Notes: a model not told the origin generated them from the sequence alone. Numbered from the stretch's first letter, positions 26,332 to 35,495 are shown. The stretch is DNA of 64,000 nt from Lentisphaerae bacterium GWF2_50_93 (GCA_001804815.1 MHBI01000075.1:1-64000), one strand, 5' to 3'. Made by a program: numbers and translations.

Positions 26332-28584
26332 TCATAGAATCTGAGAGTTGGAATTTCCATATTTTTCAAAAGCATATTGCCCTGGCGGCATCAATTTGAC
26401 TTCTCCGCTGTACGGGATGACCAATGTCGCCTCCGTCCCCTCCGGGATATCCACGTCCCACAGGAACTTGTCATTTTCGAATATCCATGAACTCTTTATG
26501 ATTCCGAAAGGCGATTCGTACTTGGCGTCGAGCCATTTGATCCTGGAAACCGGATGTGGCTCGAGGAAGAAATGGCTGAAGCCGGGGCTGTCCTCGTCAG
26601 GCCGTATTCCGGCAAGCGAATTATAGAAGAAGTTGTCGAACCCTCCCATCATAGGATGGTTCAGGGATCGCGGACCATGCACCTTGTCTACTTCAGGCTC
26701 ACCCCAGTATTCCCACAGGGTCGTCGCCCCGCGGTTCATCAGATCCCCGAAACTCGGATACGAATCCTGCTGCAGGAGCTCAAATGCGAGCTCCGCATGT
26801 CCATGCCTTGCCAGGGTCTCGAAAAGATAACGCAGTCCGAAGATCCCGACATGATAATGGTTGCTGCAGGTTTCGCGGAGATCCTTCACAAGGGACGAAA
26901 GTACGTTTTCGGTCTCCCCGTCGGGGACGAGTCCGAAATGCAGGGCCATCGCGTCGGCGGTCTGTGAACCGAAGCCATGGGTGTCAGGCCTGAAGAATTT
27001 TCCCATGAACTCCTTGCGGATGCAGGCGGCCCACTCACCGTATTTCATGCCGTCGGCCGAATAGCCAAGCGTGTGCGCAGTCCTCGACATGACCTGGGCG
27101 CACCTGAAAAACCAAATAGTGGTTGTCAGCACTTCCGGAGTTGCAGTCGGCCTGGCGATCATCCCCGGCTCGAACCAGTCGCCGAGTCCGCCTGAAAGTA
27201 TCCAGTTCGAGGACTTCTCCTTGAACCGGTCGATCACCGTCTTCATCCCGGCGTAGTGGCGTTCGAGGAGGTATTTTTTCCCATGATGGACGTGTATGTA
27301 CCATGGGATGAGGACGAACGCCGCCATCCAGTCATGGTCCGCCGTCCTGCTCGTCCGTTTGCCGGGCGCGATGTTGAACGGTAAACCGCCGTTCGTACTA
27401 CGCGTCGTCTCAATGTCATCCAGATACTTCTCCCAGAAACCCGCGCTCTTGTAGTTCCACATGGAAAATTCGCATACGACATTAGCATCGCCGAGCCATC
27501 CGCAGCGCTCGCGTACCGGACAGTCCTCGGGTATGCCGTGGATGTTGCTCCGGTGCGTCCAGAGCGCCATCTTATGCAGGAGGTTGATGCGTTCATTCGA
27601 ACATTCGAAGACGCCTGCTTTTTCGAGGGCGGTATGCACGACCACGCCGATGACATCCTCGCATTCCGGCTTTCCGGGCCATCCGGTTATTTCAACGTAT
27701 CTGAACCCGTGGTATGTGAAGCGGGGTTCCCATGTCTCCTTCCCCGAGCCCTTGCACACGTAGGTGTCGACCTGCTCGACCATCGTTGCGAACACACCTG
27801 TGCTTGCAGTGTCTACCATGCCGTCCGGAAAAACCGTCTCTGCAAAACGCAGCCTGATCTCCGTACCCTCAGGAGCGGTTACGCTTATCCTCGCCCAGCC
27901 GGAGAAGTTCTGGCCCATGTCGGCGACCCATACCCCTGGCTTTGGCTCCACGATGGATTTGGGGACGAACTCGCGTATCCTCCTTATCGGCGGGATCTCC
28001 TGCTTTTCAAGCCTCGAACAGGGCTCCGCGACAGGCAACGGGCTGCTCCAAGGGGAATCATCGAATCCCTGGACATTCCATCCCGCCTTCTCAAGGCGTG
28101 CATCGTATTTCTCGCCGGCGTAAATATTGTTGCCGGTTATCGGACCAGTCGAGCATTTCCAGGATTCATCGCTGAACACCGAGGAGATCTTGATGTCTGA
28201 AGAAAGCATTTCCAGTTTTGCTATGAAGCGAGGACTCCCATATGACATCCCCCTGCCCCCTTGCAGGTCCTTCCAGACGAGATCCTGATTGTACCAGCCG
28301 TCTCCTAGAATCACGCCCACTGCGTTCATGCCGGGATGGAGAAAAGCCGCTATGTCGTGGACAACATAGAAAGCCCTGATGTTGTAGTCGGTCTGTGCCG
28401 GATCCAGGACACTGTCGCCGACCCGGCCGCCATTGACATAGACCTCATGGTAGCCAAGTCCGCAGATGAACAGCTGTGCGTGTCTCACAGCCTTGTCAAT
28501 CTTGAATTCGCGCCGGAACATGGGAGCGGCCCTCCCCCTAGCCACATCCGGCATCCCGATCCATTTTGCTGAAGAAAATATCAT
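26332..28584 (-). CDS. Alpha-L-rhamnosidase (GH78)
   Basis: The 750-residue product has the GH78 arrangement: an N-terminal carbohydrate-binding-like jelly roll (LFICGLGYHEVYVNGGRVGD, TDYNIRAFYVVHDI, VGVILGDGWYNQ), a concanavalin-like domain, then the (alpha/alpha)6 catalytic barrel (IPEDCPVRERCGWLGDANV, where the acidic residues include the general acid, and TADHDWMAAFVLIPWYIHV) and a C-terminal sandwich (GGFDNFFYNSLAGI, EGTEATLVIPYSGE). Expected role: release of terminal alpha-L-rhamnose from plant or bacterial polymers. No signal peptide is obvious, so it may be intracellular and act on imported oligosaccharides. Translation begins without a clear ribosome site. Neighbours are M55 and a beta-helix protein. 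Confidence 0.92.
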   Translation of the reverse strand: MIFSSAKWIGMPDVARGRAAPMFRREFKIDKAVRHAQLFICGLGYHEVYVNGGRVGDSVLDPAQTDYNIRAFYVVHDIAAFLHPGMNAVGVILGDGWYNQDLVWKDLQGGRGMSYGSPRFIAKLEMLSSDIKISSVFSDESWKCSTGPITGNNIYAGEKYDARLEKAGWNVQGFDDSPWSSPLPVAEPCSRLEKQEIPPIRRIREFVPKSIVEPKPGVWVADMGQNFSGWARISVTAPEGTEIRLRFAETVFPDGMVDTASTGVFATMVEQVDTYVCKGSGKETWEPRFTYHGFRYVEITGWPGKPECEDVIGVVVHTALEKAGVFECSNERINLLHKMALWTHRSNIHGIPEDCPVRERCGWLGDANVVCEFSMWNYKSAGFWEKYLDDIETTRSTNGGLPFNIAPGKRTSRTADHDWMAAFVLIPWYIHVHHGKKYLLERHYAGMKTVIDRFKEKSSNWILSGGLGDWFEPGMIARPTATPEVLTTTIWFFRCAQVMSRTAHTLGYSADGMKYGEWAACIRKEFMGKFFRPDTHGFGSQTADAMALHFGLVPDGETENVLSSLVKDLRETCSNHYHVGIFGLRYLFETLARHGHAELAFELLQQDSYPSFGDLMNRGATTLWEYWGEPEVDKVHGPRSLNHPMMGGFDNFFYNSLAGIRPDEDSPGFSHFFLEPHPVSRIKWLDAKYESPFGIIKSSWIFENDKFLWDVDIPEGTEATLVIPYSGEVKLMPPGQYAFEKYGNSNSQIL

Positions 28585-29359
28585 TACTAGACAATGTTCG
28601 TTGTTTTTTCCATGCTTGGAACATTTAGCCTGATCAATTCATGCGCCTTGCGAGCGCATGGATTAATCACGTCGCATGAATAATCCAGGTTAGGACAGCC
28701 ACATCTTGCGACAGCAGTCAATATACACAGTCAAGAATGGTTTGACAACAGGCAAATCCAGAACGCGCATTTTGCTGGCCGGTTGCCTAAAAAAGCATGT
28801 CTGGCTTGTTCAGTTATTTTAATTAAGTCAAGCTGAGCTCAAAAACATCTGAATTTGCTCGTAGTAGTCCGCCGAGGCGGATTTGCGCGCTAAGTAAGTA
28901 GGTACGTGCTTCAGCATGTACCATCTTAATCTAAGAATGGGACAGGCTAAAGCCCTGTCTACTATACGCATATTCCAGTACTGTCCACGTCATGTTCTCC
29001 GGTTCTTCTGTCTTTGCATCTTTACGTCAGGCGCTTCGGCCTGACTTTGGACTGCGGTGATTATTCACCGCTTTGTTTTTAGAGCTGTTCGTCACGCCAT
29101 AGCATCTTAACAAAAGCGAAAGCTGTTATCTTCTCCACGGTTCCAGCGGAATCCAAAGCGCAGAATGATCTGCGCACCAAAGATTCGTCCTCCGTCTGGA
29201 GGACTCATCATAAAGAATTCTAAACAGAGCAAAAATATGCGTATAGTAGTCAGGGCTGAAGCCCGTCCCTACTTTACTTTAAGCACGCGCAAACATGCGC
29301 TACTACCAAACGAAATACACCAGCAATTAAGCTTATTTAGTATTTCGCAGCTCGATTGT
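28585..29359. other. Repeat-rich intergenic stretch (about 775 bp)
   Basis: No gene is seen. Contents: degenerate 28-nt-type hairpin near 28701-28724; GTAGTAG-TCCGCC-ga-GGCGGA module at 28861-28883; GTAGGTACG hairpin at 28898-28922; inverted ATGCGTATAGTAG module at 28941-28971; GTCAGGC hairpin at 29026-29045; a CGGTGA-ttat-TCACCG stem with T-rich tail at 29056-29080; the long repeat copy D from 29084; and a GTAGTAG hairpin on the minus strand at 29283-29307. Confidence 0.75.
29084..29276 (+). repeat. Dispersed intergenic repeat, copy D
   Basis: Almost base for base the same as 1-195, both ending in the ATGCGTATAGTAG hairpin module and GCCCGTCCCTAC. After this point the two copies diverge into different REP-like modules. 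No conserved coding frame. Confidence 0.88.
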
Positions 29360-32300
29360 TCATTCCAAATCTATTGCGCCGGCATATCTCCTGCCGTCCT
29401 TCGCGGGCTTGCCGGAGAAATCCCTGAGGAACGGGCCGTTGAACTCCCAGGCGTACAGCTCTTCTATCGTCGTCTTCGCGTCCGCCAGCGTACCCTGCGA
29501 AATCCGCAGGAACTCCAGCGAACCGTTCAGACATCTGCCGGCAGCAGTTCCACCGACATAGAGGCCTCCGTTATTTTCCAGCGACACCTTGTCGTCCGGG
29601 CCTTTGCCTGAAGCATTCATTTTTCCGTCTACATAGATGTTCAGCTTACCGGACTTCCTGTCACATTCGGCAATCACATGGTGCCATTTGCCATCGTTCA
29701 CCCCAGCAGTCGAAGCAAGCGCAAATGCTTCAGAGTCCTTGCCTTTAACATTAAAGGAAACGGCCCCGCCGGCGTTCAACGCCAGCGAATATCCGGCATC
29801 CTTCATCTTCTCGGCAAGCACGGCATCCTTCTGATCCGGCGCAGTCTTGAAATAAACCTCGACCAAAAAATTGGAATTGTAGATCTGGGGATTCCTTATA
29901 TCGGCGCCGGAAGCCTTGCGAGTCTCATTTTTCTTCTCCTTCTTCCAGACGACATTATGCTCGAACGGCTTGTTCATGTCGTCGTTCTTCAGTACCGCAT
30001 ATTGGTCCTTGCCATTCAACACGAGCGAACCCTTCGTCCAGTTCTCGAGCGGACCGTCCTCGTAGTTCGCGGCGGCTATGTTTACGCCCTTCAGCGGGAA
30101 CATCGGCATGTTATGATAGTTCTCACGGGCAGTGAAATAGTCCGCCATGTACCAGTGCTCATCGATGATGTCGTCAGGACCTTTGCCCGATGGATAGAAG
30201 TTCCATTCGCCGACCACGCCTGAAAGCGACCATGGCACGAACGCCTTCACCCCCGAGTCCTTCGCATCGGAATCCGGAAGCGGACGGAAATCCTTCTTGC
30301 CCGGATCTGCGAGGAGATTCTTTGAGCTGACCTTGCCGAGTTCGGAATCGAGGGACTTGTTGTCCGCGAGCGCCTTCTTGAACTCATCGAAGCTGTCGAG
30401 CCATTTGCCTGACGGATCATATACTCCGAACTTTGCGACATCCGCAAATACATTGTTGCCGTAGGCGTTAGTCTCCATGGCGAAATGCTCCTTCTTCGGT
30501 CCGGCATCCTTCGCATTCCCTTCCTCCTTGGACTTCGCAGGATCCGTATGCCGGAACACCAAGTCGCCTATGCCCTGCCAGATATTGCCTAGGAACTTGT
30601 CGCGTCCGGCCTGCGGTGCCTGGCGGCGCGAGCCGACCACGAAATTATATATTGTATTGTTGAAGAACATGTTCTGGTAGCTGTGGATCTCCTGCAGGGC
30701 GGCGGTGTTGCCAAGCCTGCTTGCAGGATCCTTTGACTTGCCCCAGGCGATATTGTTGAAATGATAGTTCTTGAATGCGCCGTCGAGATAGTAGGCATGT
30801 CCGAAACGTGCGTTGCCCGCACCCTTCCCGCTTCCCTGGAAATTATAGTTCCAGTATCCTCCAGGATTGCCGGAGATGTTGTTGTAGACATATGCCGGAC
30901 CGCCCTGCCAGGTCTCGATGCCGCCCCAGTCATTCGTGTTCAGCATCGGATCCGTGACCTTGTTGTCATGGATCAGTATCCTTGAGAAAGGACGGTCGCC
31001 CAGCATCATGCTGTTCTTCCCACCGAAAATATGGATGCCCGAGCCGTAGACGCGGTCCACGATGTTTCCCGCAACTTCAAGAGTTTCCGCACCGGTTACG
31101 ACAAGATTGTGCCCCTGCGCATAACGGTTCGGACGGATGCCCGTGTTGAAGAAATGGTTCCTGAGGATCTTCACGTCATATACCCTGCCAATCGAAGGAT
31201 CCACATCCGCCCAGTTTGCTCCTTCGGAAACGCTTATCGCACCGTTGTCGGTGTTCTGGAAATCACTGTCGCAGATCATGACATTGTCGATCGCGTCAGC
31301 CTTCCCCGATGCCCGGAGGTAGATCGGCTGGTGGACATATTCAAACACGCAGTTCGATATCGTGATGTTCCTGCCGGAACCGAGAAGCCTTATGACCGCA
31401 CAGTCCACATCCTTGTTTTCAAACGGTATGGCCTCGAGCTTCCAGAAGGGATTGACGAAACGGAAATCAATGTTCGATATCGTGATGTTGTCCATCTTCG
31501 TAGCATCGATCAGGTTCAGATGCTTCGCGGCCTCGATACGGAGGGTGTTAGGATCAGCATCGCCGGGGGAACGGAGATAAAGACGTCCACCATCGCCTTT
31601 CTTGTCAAACCAGAACTCGCCTTCGGGATCATCGAGGTAGTGCGGCTTGTCCTCGAGGAAATACCTTGCGAATTTCGGAATTTTCTGTCCGCTGCCGGCT
31701 TCGTATCCCCACTGACTGCCGAAGCCAACACCGTTCTGCTTGATGTCGACGACACTCACCACCACCGGATACGGGGTACCCATCACCCAGCCCCATTCCG
31801 ACCAGACGATCGCGCCCTGGAAATAATCCGGCTCGCCTTTTATGTGCTGGGTGTCTATGCCTAGATGCTGTTTCTTGCCATTCTTGTCATTTATGAAATT
31901 GTCGAAGGGCTTCTTCGGATTGTCCCAATGCCACCATTCGCTCTTGACGTCGTCGGGATCGCTGACCTTCCAGTTCGGCACGCGCGCCAGCGGAATCCTC
32001 TTCACTGAATTGTCATTGTTGACCATCCATACGCATCTTGGTGCGAACTTCAGATCCGTGTACCAGACCTTGTCCTTGTCCGGAATGTCCTTGTTGTCGG
32101 CACCCTTCTTCCAGCCGGTGGCGAGTTCCGAACCGCAGATTACGGCCCTGCCTGCCGCGGCGGAGCCATCTGGCGAAGACGGGCCTTTTCCCCACTCCGG
32201 ATCGCATGTGAGGATTATTTTTTCGGCATCCGTACCGGAATCCTTCGGCACCAGCCTGCCGCGGTAATAGACACCGCCCTTGAACACGTAGGTCTGGATG

Positions 32301-32575
32301 CCGCCACATTCCTTTGCCTTGCCGGCAGCCTCAGGATCCCACGGATGGTGCTTCCAGGCTTTTTTCCTGGACAATCCGTCGTTGTCGTCTGAACCGGCAT
32401 CGAAATCTATATATCGGGCAGAGCTGCCCTTGACGAACTTGAACGGCTGCGGCGCCCACTGGATGTCGCCTTTCGGATCGACTTTGGCATTCTGCGCGTT
32501 CCAGCTGAATTCAGAAGCTGAATGGACATTCATCACGACGAAGGAAAATAGAACAATTGACACCAGTTTTTTCAT
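29360..32575 (-). CDS. Secreted right-handed beta-helix protein with LamG-like C-terminus
   Basis: The 1071-residue product has a signal peptide (MKKLVSIVLFSFVVMNVHSA), then a domain with YIDFDAGSDDNDGLSRKKAW, the DUF1565-like entry of parallel beta-helix proteins, followed by helix rungs with NITISNIDFRFVNPFW, NITISNCVFEYVHQPIYLR, VMICDSDFQNTDNGAISVS and LEVAGNIVDRVYGSGIHIF. Residues about 850-1040 are a concanavalin/LamG-type lectin domain (GKWHHVIAECDRKSGKLNIY, VDGKMNASGKG). Such proteins are often polysaccharide lyases or hydrolases acting outside the cytoplasm; catalytic residues cannot be named here. It is a large single-gene unit with its own repeat-rich flanks, near GH78 and a GntR/LacI-type regulator. 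Surface polysaccharide degradation is the likely context. Confidence 0.85.
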   Translation of the reverse strand: MKKLVSIVLFSFVVMNVHSASEFSWNAQNAKVDPKGDIQWAPQPFKFVKGSSARYIDFDAGSDDNDGLSRKKAWKHHPWDPEAAGKAKECGGIQTYVFKGGVYYRGRLVPKDSGTDAEKIILTCDPEWGKGPSSPDGSAAAGRAVICGSELATGWKKGADNKDIPDKDKVWYTDLKFAPRCVWMVNNDNSVKRIPLARVPNWKVSDPDDVKSEWWHWDNPKKPFDNFINDKNGKKQHLGIDTQHIKGEPDYFQGAIVWSEWGWVMGTPYPVVVSVVDIKQNGVGFGSQWGYEAGSGQKIPKFARYFLEDKPHYLDDPEGEFWFDKKGDGGRLYLRSPGDADPNTLRIEAAKHLNLIDATKMDNITISNIDFRFVNPFWKLEAIPFENKDVDCAVIRLLGSGRNITISNCVFEYVHQPIYLRASGKADAIDNVMICDSDFQNTDNGAISVSEGANWADVDPSIGRVYDVKILRNHFFNTGIRPNRYAQGHNLVVTGAETLEVAGNIVDRVYGSGIHIFGGKNSMMLGDRPFSRILIHDNKVTDPMLNTNDWGGIETWQGGPAYVYNNISGNPGGYWNYNFQGSGKGAGNARFGHAYYLDGAFKNYHFNNIAWGKSKDPASRLGNTAALQEIHSYQNMFFNNTIYNFVVGSRRQAPQAGRDKFLGNIWQGIGDLVFRHTDPAKSKEEGNAKDAGPKKEHFAMETNAYGNNVFADVAKFGVYDPSGKWLDSFDEFKKALADNKSLDSELGKVSSKNLLADPGKKDFRPLPDSDAKDSGVKAFVPWSLSGVVGEWNFYPSGKGPDDIIDEHWYMADYFTARENYHNMPMFPLKGVNIAAANYEDGPLENWTKGSLVLNGKDQYAVLKNDDMNKPFEHNVVWKKEKKNETRKASGADIRNPQIYNSNFLVEVYFKTAPDQKDAVLAEKMKDAGYSLALNAGGAVSFNVKGKDSEAFALASTAGVNDGKWHHVIAECDRKSGKLNIYVDGKMNASGKGPDDKVSLENNGGLYVGGTAAGRCLNGSLEFLRISQGTLADAKTTIEELYAWEFNGPFLRDFSGKPAKDGRRYAGAIDLE

Positions 32576-32651
32576 GCCAGTCCTTTTATTTTACTACTAA
32601 TTTCTATTTAGCTGTGTACTCCAACAGGAAGATATATTCAGCATATTGTTC

Positions 32652-32679
32652 GTAGTTAACGCAATCTTGCGTGTCTCTT
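32652..32679 (+). repeat. 28-nt GTAG hairpin (REP-like), copy 4
   Basis: GTAGTTAA, stem CGCA, loop ATCT, stem TGCG, then TGTCTCTT. Same total length and layout as the GCAA-loop copies, with a different loop and a slightly different tail, so it is a subfamily. Confidence 0.72.
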
Positions 32680-32769
32680 CGCCTTTTAAAACACAGGCAA
32701 TAATGGCTTGAGTACTAACAATAAAAAACAACCGATTGGCTCATCGTGAATGTGGATTTTCAAATTCCC

Positions 32770-32805
32770 ACATGGAGTGCGGCGAGGAATCACCGCACTC
32801 CATGT
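32770..32805. repeat. Long perfect hairpin
   Basis: ACATGGAGTGCGG and its exact complement enclose a 10-nt loop (CGAGGAATCA). A second hairpin follows directly at 32806-32820. No T-run follows on the plus strand, so a terminator role is doubtful. Confidence 0.65.
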
Positions 32806-32875
32806 GAGCGTTCCACGCTCAAGTGAATCCAGGATTGAAATAATGCATCATATTATAATTTTTGCGCAGCAAAAA

Positions 32876-33331
32876 TTATTTCGTGACCGGAAACGCTGCG
32901 CCTGCGCAGCTCGCCGTCTTGTTCTTCCAGTCGCCATCAGGACCGAGGAAAATCGTCGGAATCGCGTTCACGGCGCCTTCCTTCTCGGCGAGGGTGAACT
33001 TGAATGAAAAAGTGCCGTTGGCCTCCGCTACGTCGACCGGTTCGGCATATACCCAGAAACCGCCATACTCGCCGCCTTCCTTCTGGAAATGCAGATGGCA
33101 GTTGAGCTTGGCGGGGGCCTTGACGCCCTTAAGGGCAATCTTCACTTCCACCGTATCACCGACTTTCGCGCTTTCCGGCGTCGTCACGGTGCACCATTCG
33201 TTGACTTCCTTGGTGACCGTCTTCACCTCAGGTTTTGCCGCCGGAGCCTGCGCCATCATTTCATTTGCCAGGAACACCATGCTGCAGATTCCAAGCACTG
33301 CGACCGTCACAATCATCATCATCTTTTTCAT
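32876..33331 (-). CDS. Secreted or membrane-anchored protein of unknown function
   Basis: The product of about 151 residues has an N-terminal hydrophobic segment (MMMIVTVAVLGICSMVFLAN), followed by a beta-rich domain: VKTVTKEVNEWCTVTTPESA, VGDTVEVKIALKGVKAPAKL, LNCHLHFQKEGGEYGGFWVY, GTFSFKFTLAEKEGAVNAIP. It looks like an Ig-like or carbohydrate-binding fold, but no named family is recognised. Four cysteines (TWC-type, NCH, SCAG) may pair after export. The start at 33331 is supported by AAAGGAGG 8 nt upstream; an in-frame ATG 30 nt earlier lies before this site. It lies between the beta-helix gene and the GntR/LacI-type regulator, all on the same strand. Confidence 0.8.
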   Translation of the reverse strand: MKKMMMIVTVAVLGICSMVFLANEMMAQAPAAKPEVKTVTKEVNEWCTVTTPESAKVGDTVEVKIALKGVKAPAKLNCHLHFQKEGGEYGGFWVYAEPVDVAEANGTFSFKFTLAEKEGAVNAIPTIFLGPDGDWKNKTASCAGAAFPVTK

Positions 33332-33689
33332 CTTCTCGTCCTCCTTTGTTATTAACTTCAAATTCTATTCTCATTTACAGGATAATTCGATGAGAGTGAA
33401 CATGTTTTTCTTTTCGAAGCAGAAAAGGAAATCTACAGGGAATGTTACCGCAGAACCTCATATGCATATTACTCCATCTTATCAAAATATGATTGCAGGA
33501 TGCACCTGTTCAACCATCGTATGCAACACGGGCATCTTGCCTGTCTCTTCTCTTTTGTCCTCTATATCTTAATCACAGGCAAGATGCCTGTGCCAGATTC
33601 TTCAAGCCCGAATTCCTTACTCGGACTTAATCTCTTCCATCCATCTTAACTTCGACATTCGAATGTTCGATATTCAATTGTTCAGGCCC
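33332..33689. other. Intergenic stretch with paired GGCATCTTGCC modules
   Basis: GGGCATCTTGCCTGT (33530-33544) and its near complement ACAGGCAAGATGCCTGTG (33575-33592) form an inverted pair related to the 28-nt hairpin of 32652-32679. A TTCGAnn array at 33651-33683 precedes the stop of the next minus-strand gene. The rest is AT-rich and holds no gene. Confidence 0.65.
33651..33683. repeat. Degenerate TTCGAnn array, copy 3
   Basis: TTC triplets at 33651, 33658, 33666, 33673 and 33681, alternating 7 and 8 nt. It ends 7 nt before the stop codon (33690-33692) of the minus-strand regulator. Confidence 0.55.
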
Positions 33690-34772
33690 TCACGAATTCA
33701 CCACCTTCTTCAGTCCACCGCCGAACTCAGCCGATTCGCGTACAACTATCTCGGGTTTTATACTTATGTTCCCATCAACTTCCTCGCCCGCGAAGATCTT
33801 CCCGGCTATTTCAAACGCCTTCTGCCCGAGTAAGTTGATCGGCTGCCTGATGCTGGTCAGGGATGGACGCTGGAATTCGCCCCATGAAAGGCCGTCGATG
33901 CCCATCACAGCCATCTCCTCCGGCACCCGCCTGCCAGCTCCGAAGGCGGCCTTTATCACGTAGAACGCTATACTGTCGGCGAATGCAAGCACGCCGTCGA
34001 TCATCCCGCGCTTCACAAAATAAGGCCTGAGCTCAGGAGAGAACTTTTCAAAGTCGCCGATGCATGAATAATACTGCACCGAACATTCCCCCTTCCCAAG
34101 ATCCACTATGCCGCGCCGGAATCCTTCAAATCGCCGATCGGAAGTGTAATCCCCGTATTTGCTTGCAGCTTTGGCCATGGAGAATGTCACATATAAAAAC
34201 TTCCTGCAGCCCTTCAGTATCATGAATTCCGCAGCCATCCTGCCCGCCTCATAGTTGTCGAAATGTATCGAGGGCCCCCGGAGATCGCCCGCATATTCCT
34301 CAAGCCATATCACCGGTATCCTGTGCGAAAGAATGCTCTCAACCCTTTCAGGATTCAATGACAGCGCCGCAACGAGCAGGTCCGACGGCTCAAAATGGTT
34401 CTTCGTTATATTGACGCAGTCCTGGGGGATTATGCAGAGCCTCACGGTGATGCCTCTTGATGTCGCGAGCATGTGGAAAGCCTCATATGCGGCATACCAT
34501 ATGGGGTTCGGACTGCTTCCAATCTCCTCGACAAGGAAGCTCACGGTCTTGAACTTGGATTTGCGCAGGGCGTAGTTACCCGAACCGTGCCTCTTGTCGA
34601 CAAGCCCTTCCGCCTGCAGCATCGATATCGCCTTGTTTATGGTAAGCTGCGTAGTCCCAAGTTTCTTTGCGAGCTCCCGTTCCGGAGGAAGCCTAGTCCC
34701 ATCGCCATACTTTTCGGTATTGATCAGCTTCCTTATCTCGCCGGCTATGTCCTCTGATTTTTTTCTTTTCAT
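33690..34772 (-). CDS. GntR-type HTH / LacI-type sensor regulator (AraR-like)
   Basis: The 360-residue product joins an N-terminal GntR winged helix (SEDIAGEIRKLINTEKYGDG, RLPPERELAKKLGTTQLTIN, VDKRHGSGNYALR) to a LacI/periplasmic-binding-type sensor (VSFLVEEIGSSPNPIWYAAY, IPVIWLEEYAGDLRGP, MIDGVLAFADSIAFYVIK, EEMAVMGIDGLSWGEFQRPS, LTSIRQPINLLGQ). This AraR-type architecture represses sugar genes until a sugar binds. Possible targets are the beta-helix and 151-residue secreted protein genes that follow on the same strand. The upstream region on the minus strand holds two ATATATCA-like boxes near 34834-34866, perhaps its operator, but this is speculative. Confidence 0.9.
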   Translation of the reverse strand: MKRKKSEDIAGEIRKLINTEKYGDGTRLPPERELAKKLGTTQLTINKAISMLQAEGLVDKRHGSGNYALRKSKFKTVSFLVEEIGSSPNPIWYAAYEAFHMLATSRGITVRLCIIPQDCVNITKNHFEPSDLLVAALSLNPERVESILSHRIPVIWLEEYAGDLRGPSIHFDNYEAGRMAAEFMILKGCRKFLYVTFSMAKAASKYGDYTSDRRFEGFRRGIVDLGKGECSVQYYSCIGDFEKFSPELRPYFVKRGMIDGVLAFADSIAFYVIKAAFGAGRRVPEEMAVMGIDGLSWGEFQRPSLTSIRQPINLLGQKAFEIAGKIFAGEEVDGNISIKPEIVVRESAEFGGGLKKVVNS

Positions 34773-34878
34773 CTCGGACTCCTGGAATGGGATTGGCCAT
34801 ATCGCTCAAAAGTGATTAATTCAATTATTAAAAATATATCACTCCGATGTTTTGTCAATATATCAATTTTAAAATATT

Positions 34879-35250
34879 TTGAGATTGTCGAAGGATCCCA
34901 GGATCGAACAGAAGCTCAAGGACTTCAACCTGTCCGACGACGACAACGTCGTGACCACGCTCCTCGGCGGCCCGGTCGACCAGAAATTTGAACTGGCCGA
35001 AAGAGCAAGTCCGGTAACCTATGTCAGGAACATAAGGTCCGACAAGAAGAACTTCCCGGCATTCCTAATCATGCACGGCGAAAAGGATCCGATCGTACCC
35101 GTCGAACAGAGCATCTCCCTCCATGATGCCCTGAAGGCCGCGGATCTCGATTCATCCCTGCACGTCTACAAGGATGCGCAGCATGGAAACCTCGGTGGCG
35201 ACAGCCTTAAGGTCGTAGAGGACTTCTTCAAGAAATACCTGAAGAGATGA
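34879..35250 (+). pseudogene. Truncated alpha/beta-hydrolase remnant
   Basis: The readable frame of about 123 residues covers only the C-terminal half of a secreted alpha/beta-hydrolase (BD-FAE type): VVTTLLGGPVDQKFELAERA, FPAFLIMHGEKDPIVPVEQS with the acid Asp, and KDAQHGNLGGDS with the catalytic His. The nucleophile elbow GxSxGG and the whole N-terminal half are missing, and the frame begins with a TTG with no ribosome site, just after the promoter area of a divergent regulator. It most likely remains from a deletion. A translated domain of this kind without its Ser cannot act as an esterase. Confidence 0.78.
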
Positions 35251-35495
35251 ACCCTCCGCAGACGCAGGGGACGAACAATGTCGCCTGTCTCCAGGCCGGC
35301 TATTTTAAGCCGATCTGGAGGTTTGCCCGTCTTTGGCGGCGCCATAGACGGCCAGGATCGGCGTTCCTTGGCAGTTTTGAAATTACATCGCATATCTTTC
35401 AGAATCAGCCTCAAAGAAATACAAGCTGAATATCCGCCGGATCTATAGAAGTTGATGTGTGTTTCCTGTCCCAGCCTGGACAGGATGAGAATAGG

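Larger units (their letters stand above)
32576..32875. other. Intergenic stretch with REP-like hairpin and long stem
   Basis: Holds a 28-nt GTAG hairpin at 32652-32679 (loop ATCT) and tandem hairpins at 32770-32805 (13-bp perfect stem ACATGGAGTGCGG / complement) and 32806-32820 (GAGCG-ttcca-CGCTC). An 11-bp AT-rich stem with loop GCA at 32855-32879 overlaps the stop of the next minus-strand gene. No coding frame is seen. Confidence 0.65.

Noticed and set aside
28585-29359. Possible CRISPR array because of many repeats
   Set aside because: Units are palindromic, unequal in length and spacing, and there are no unique spacers or cas genes.
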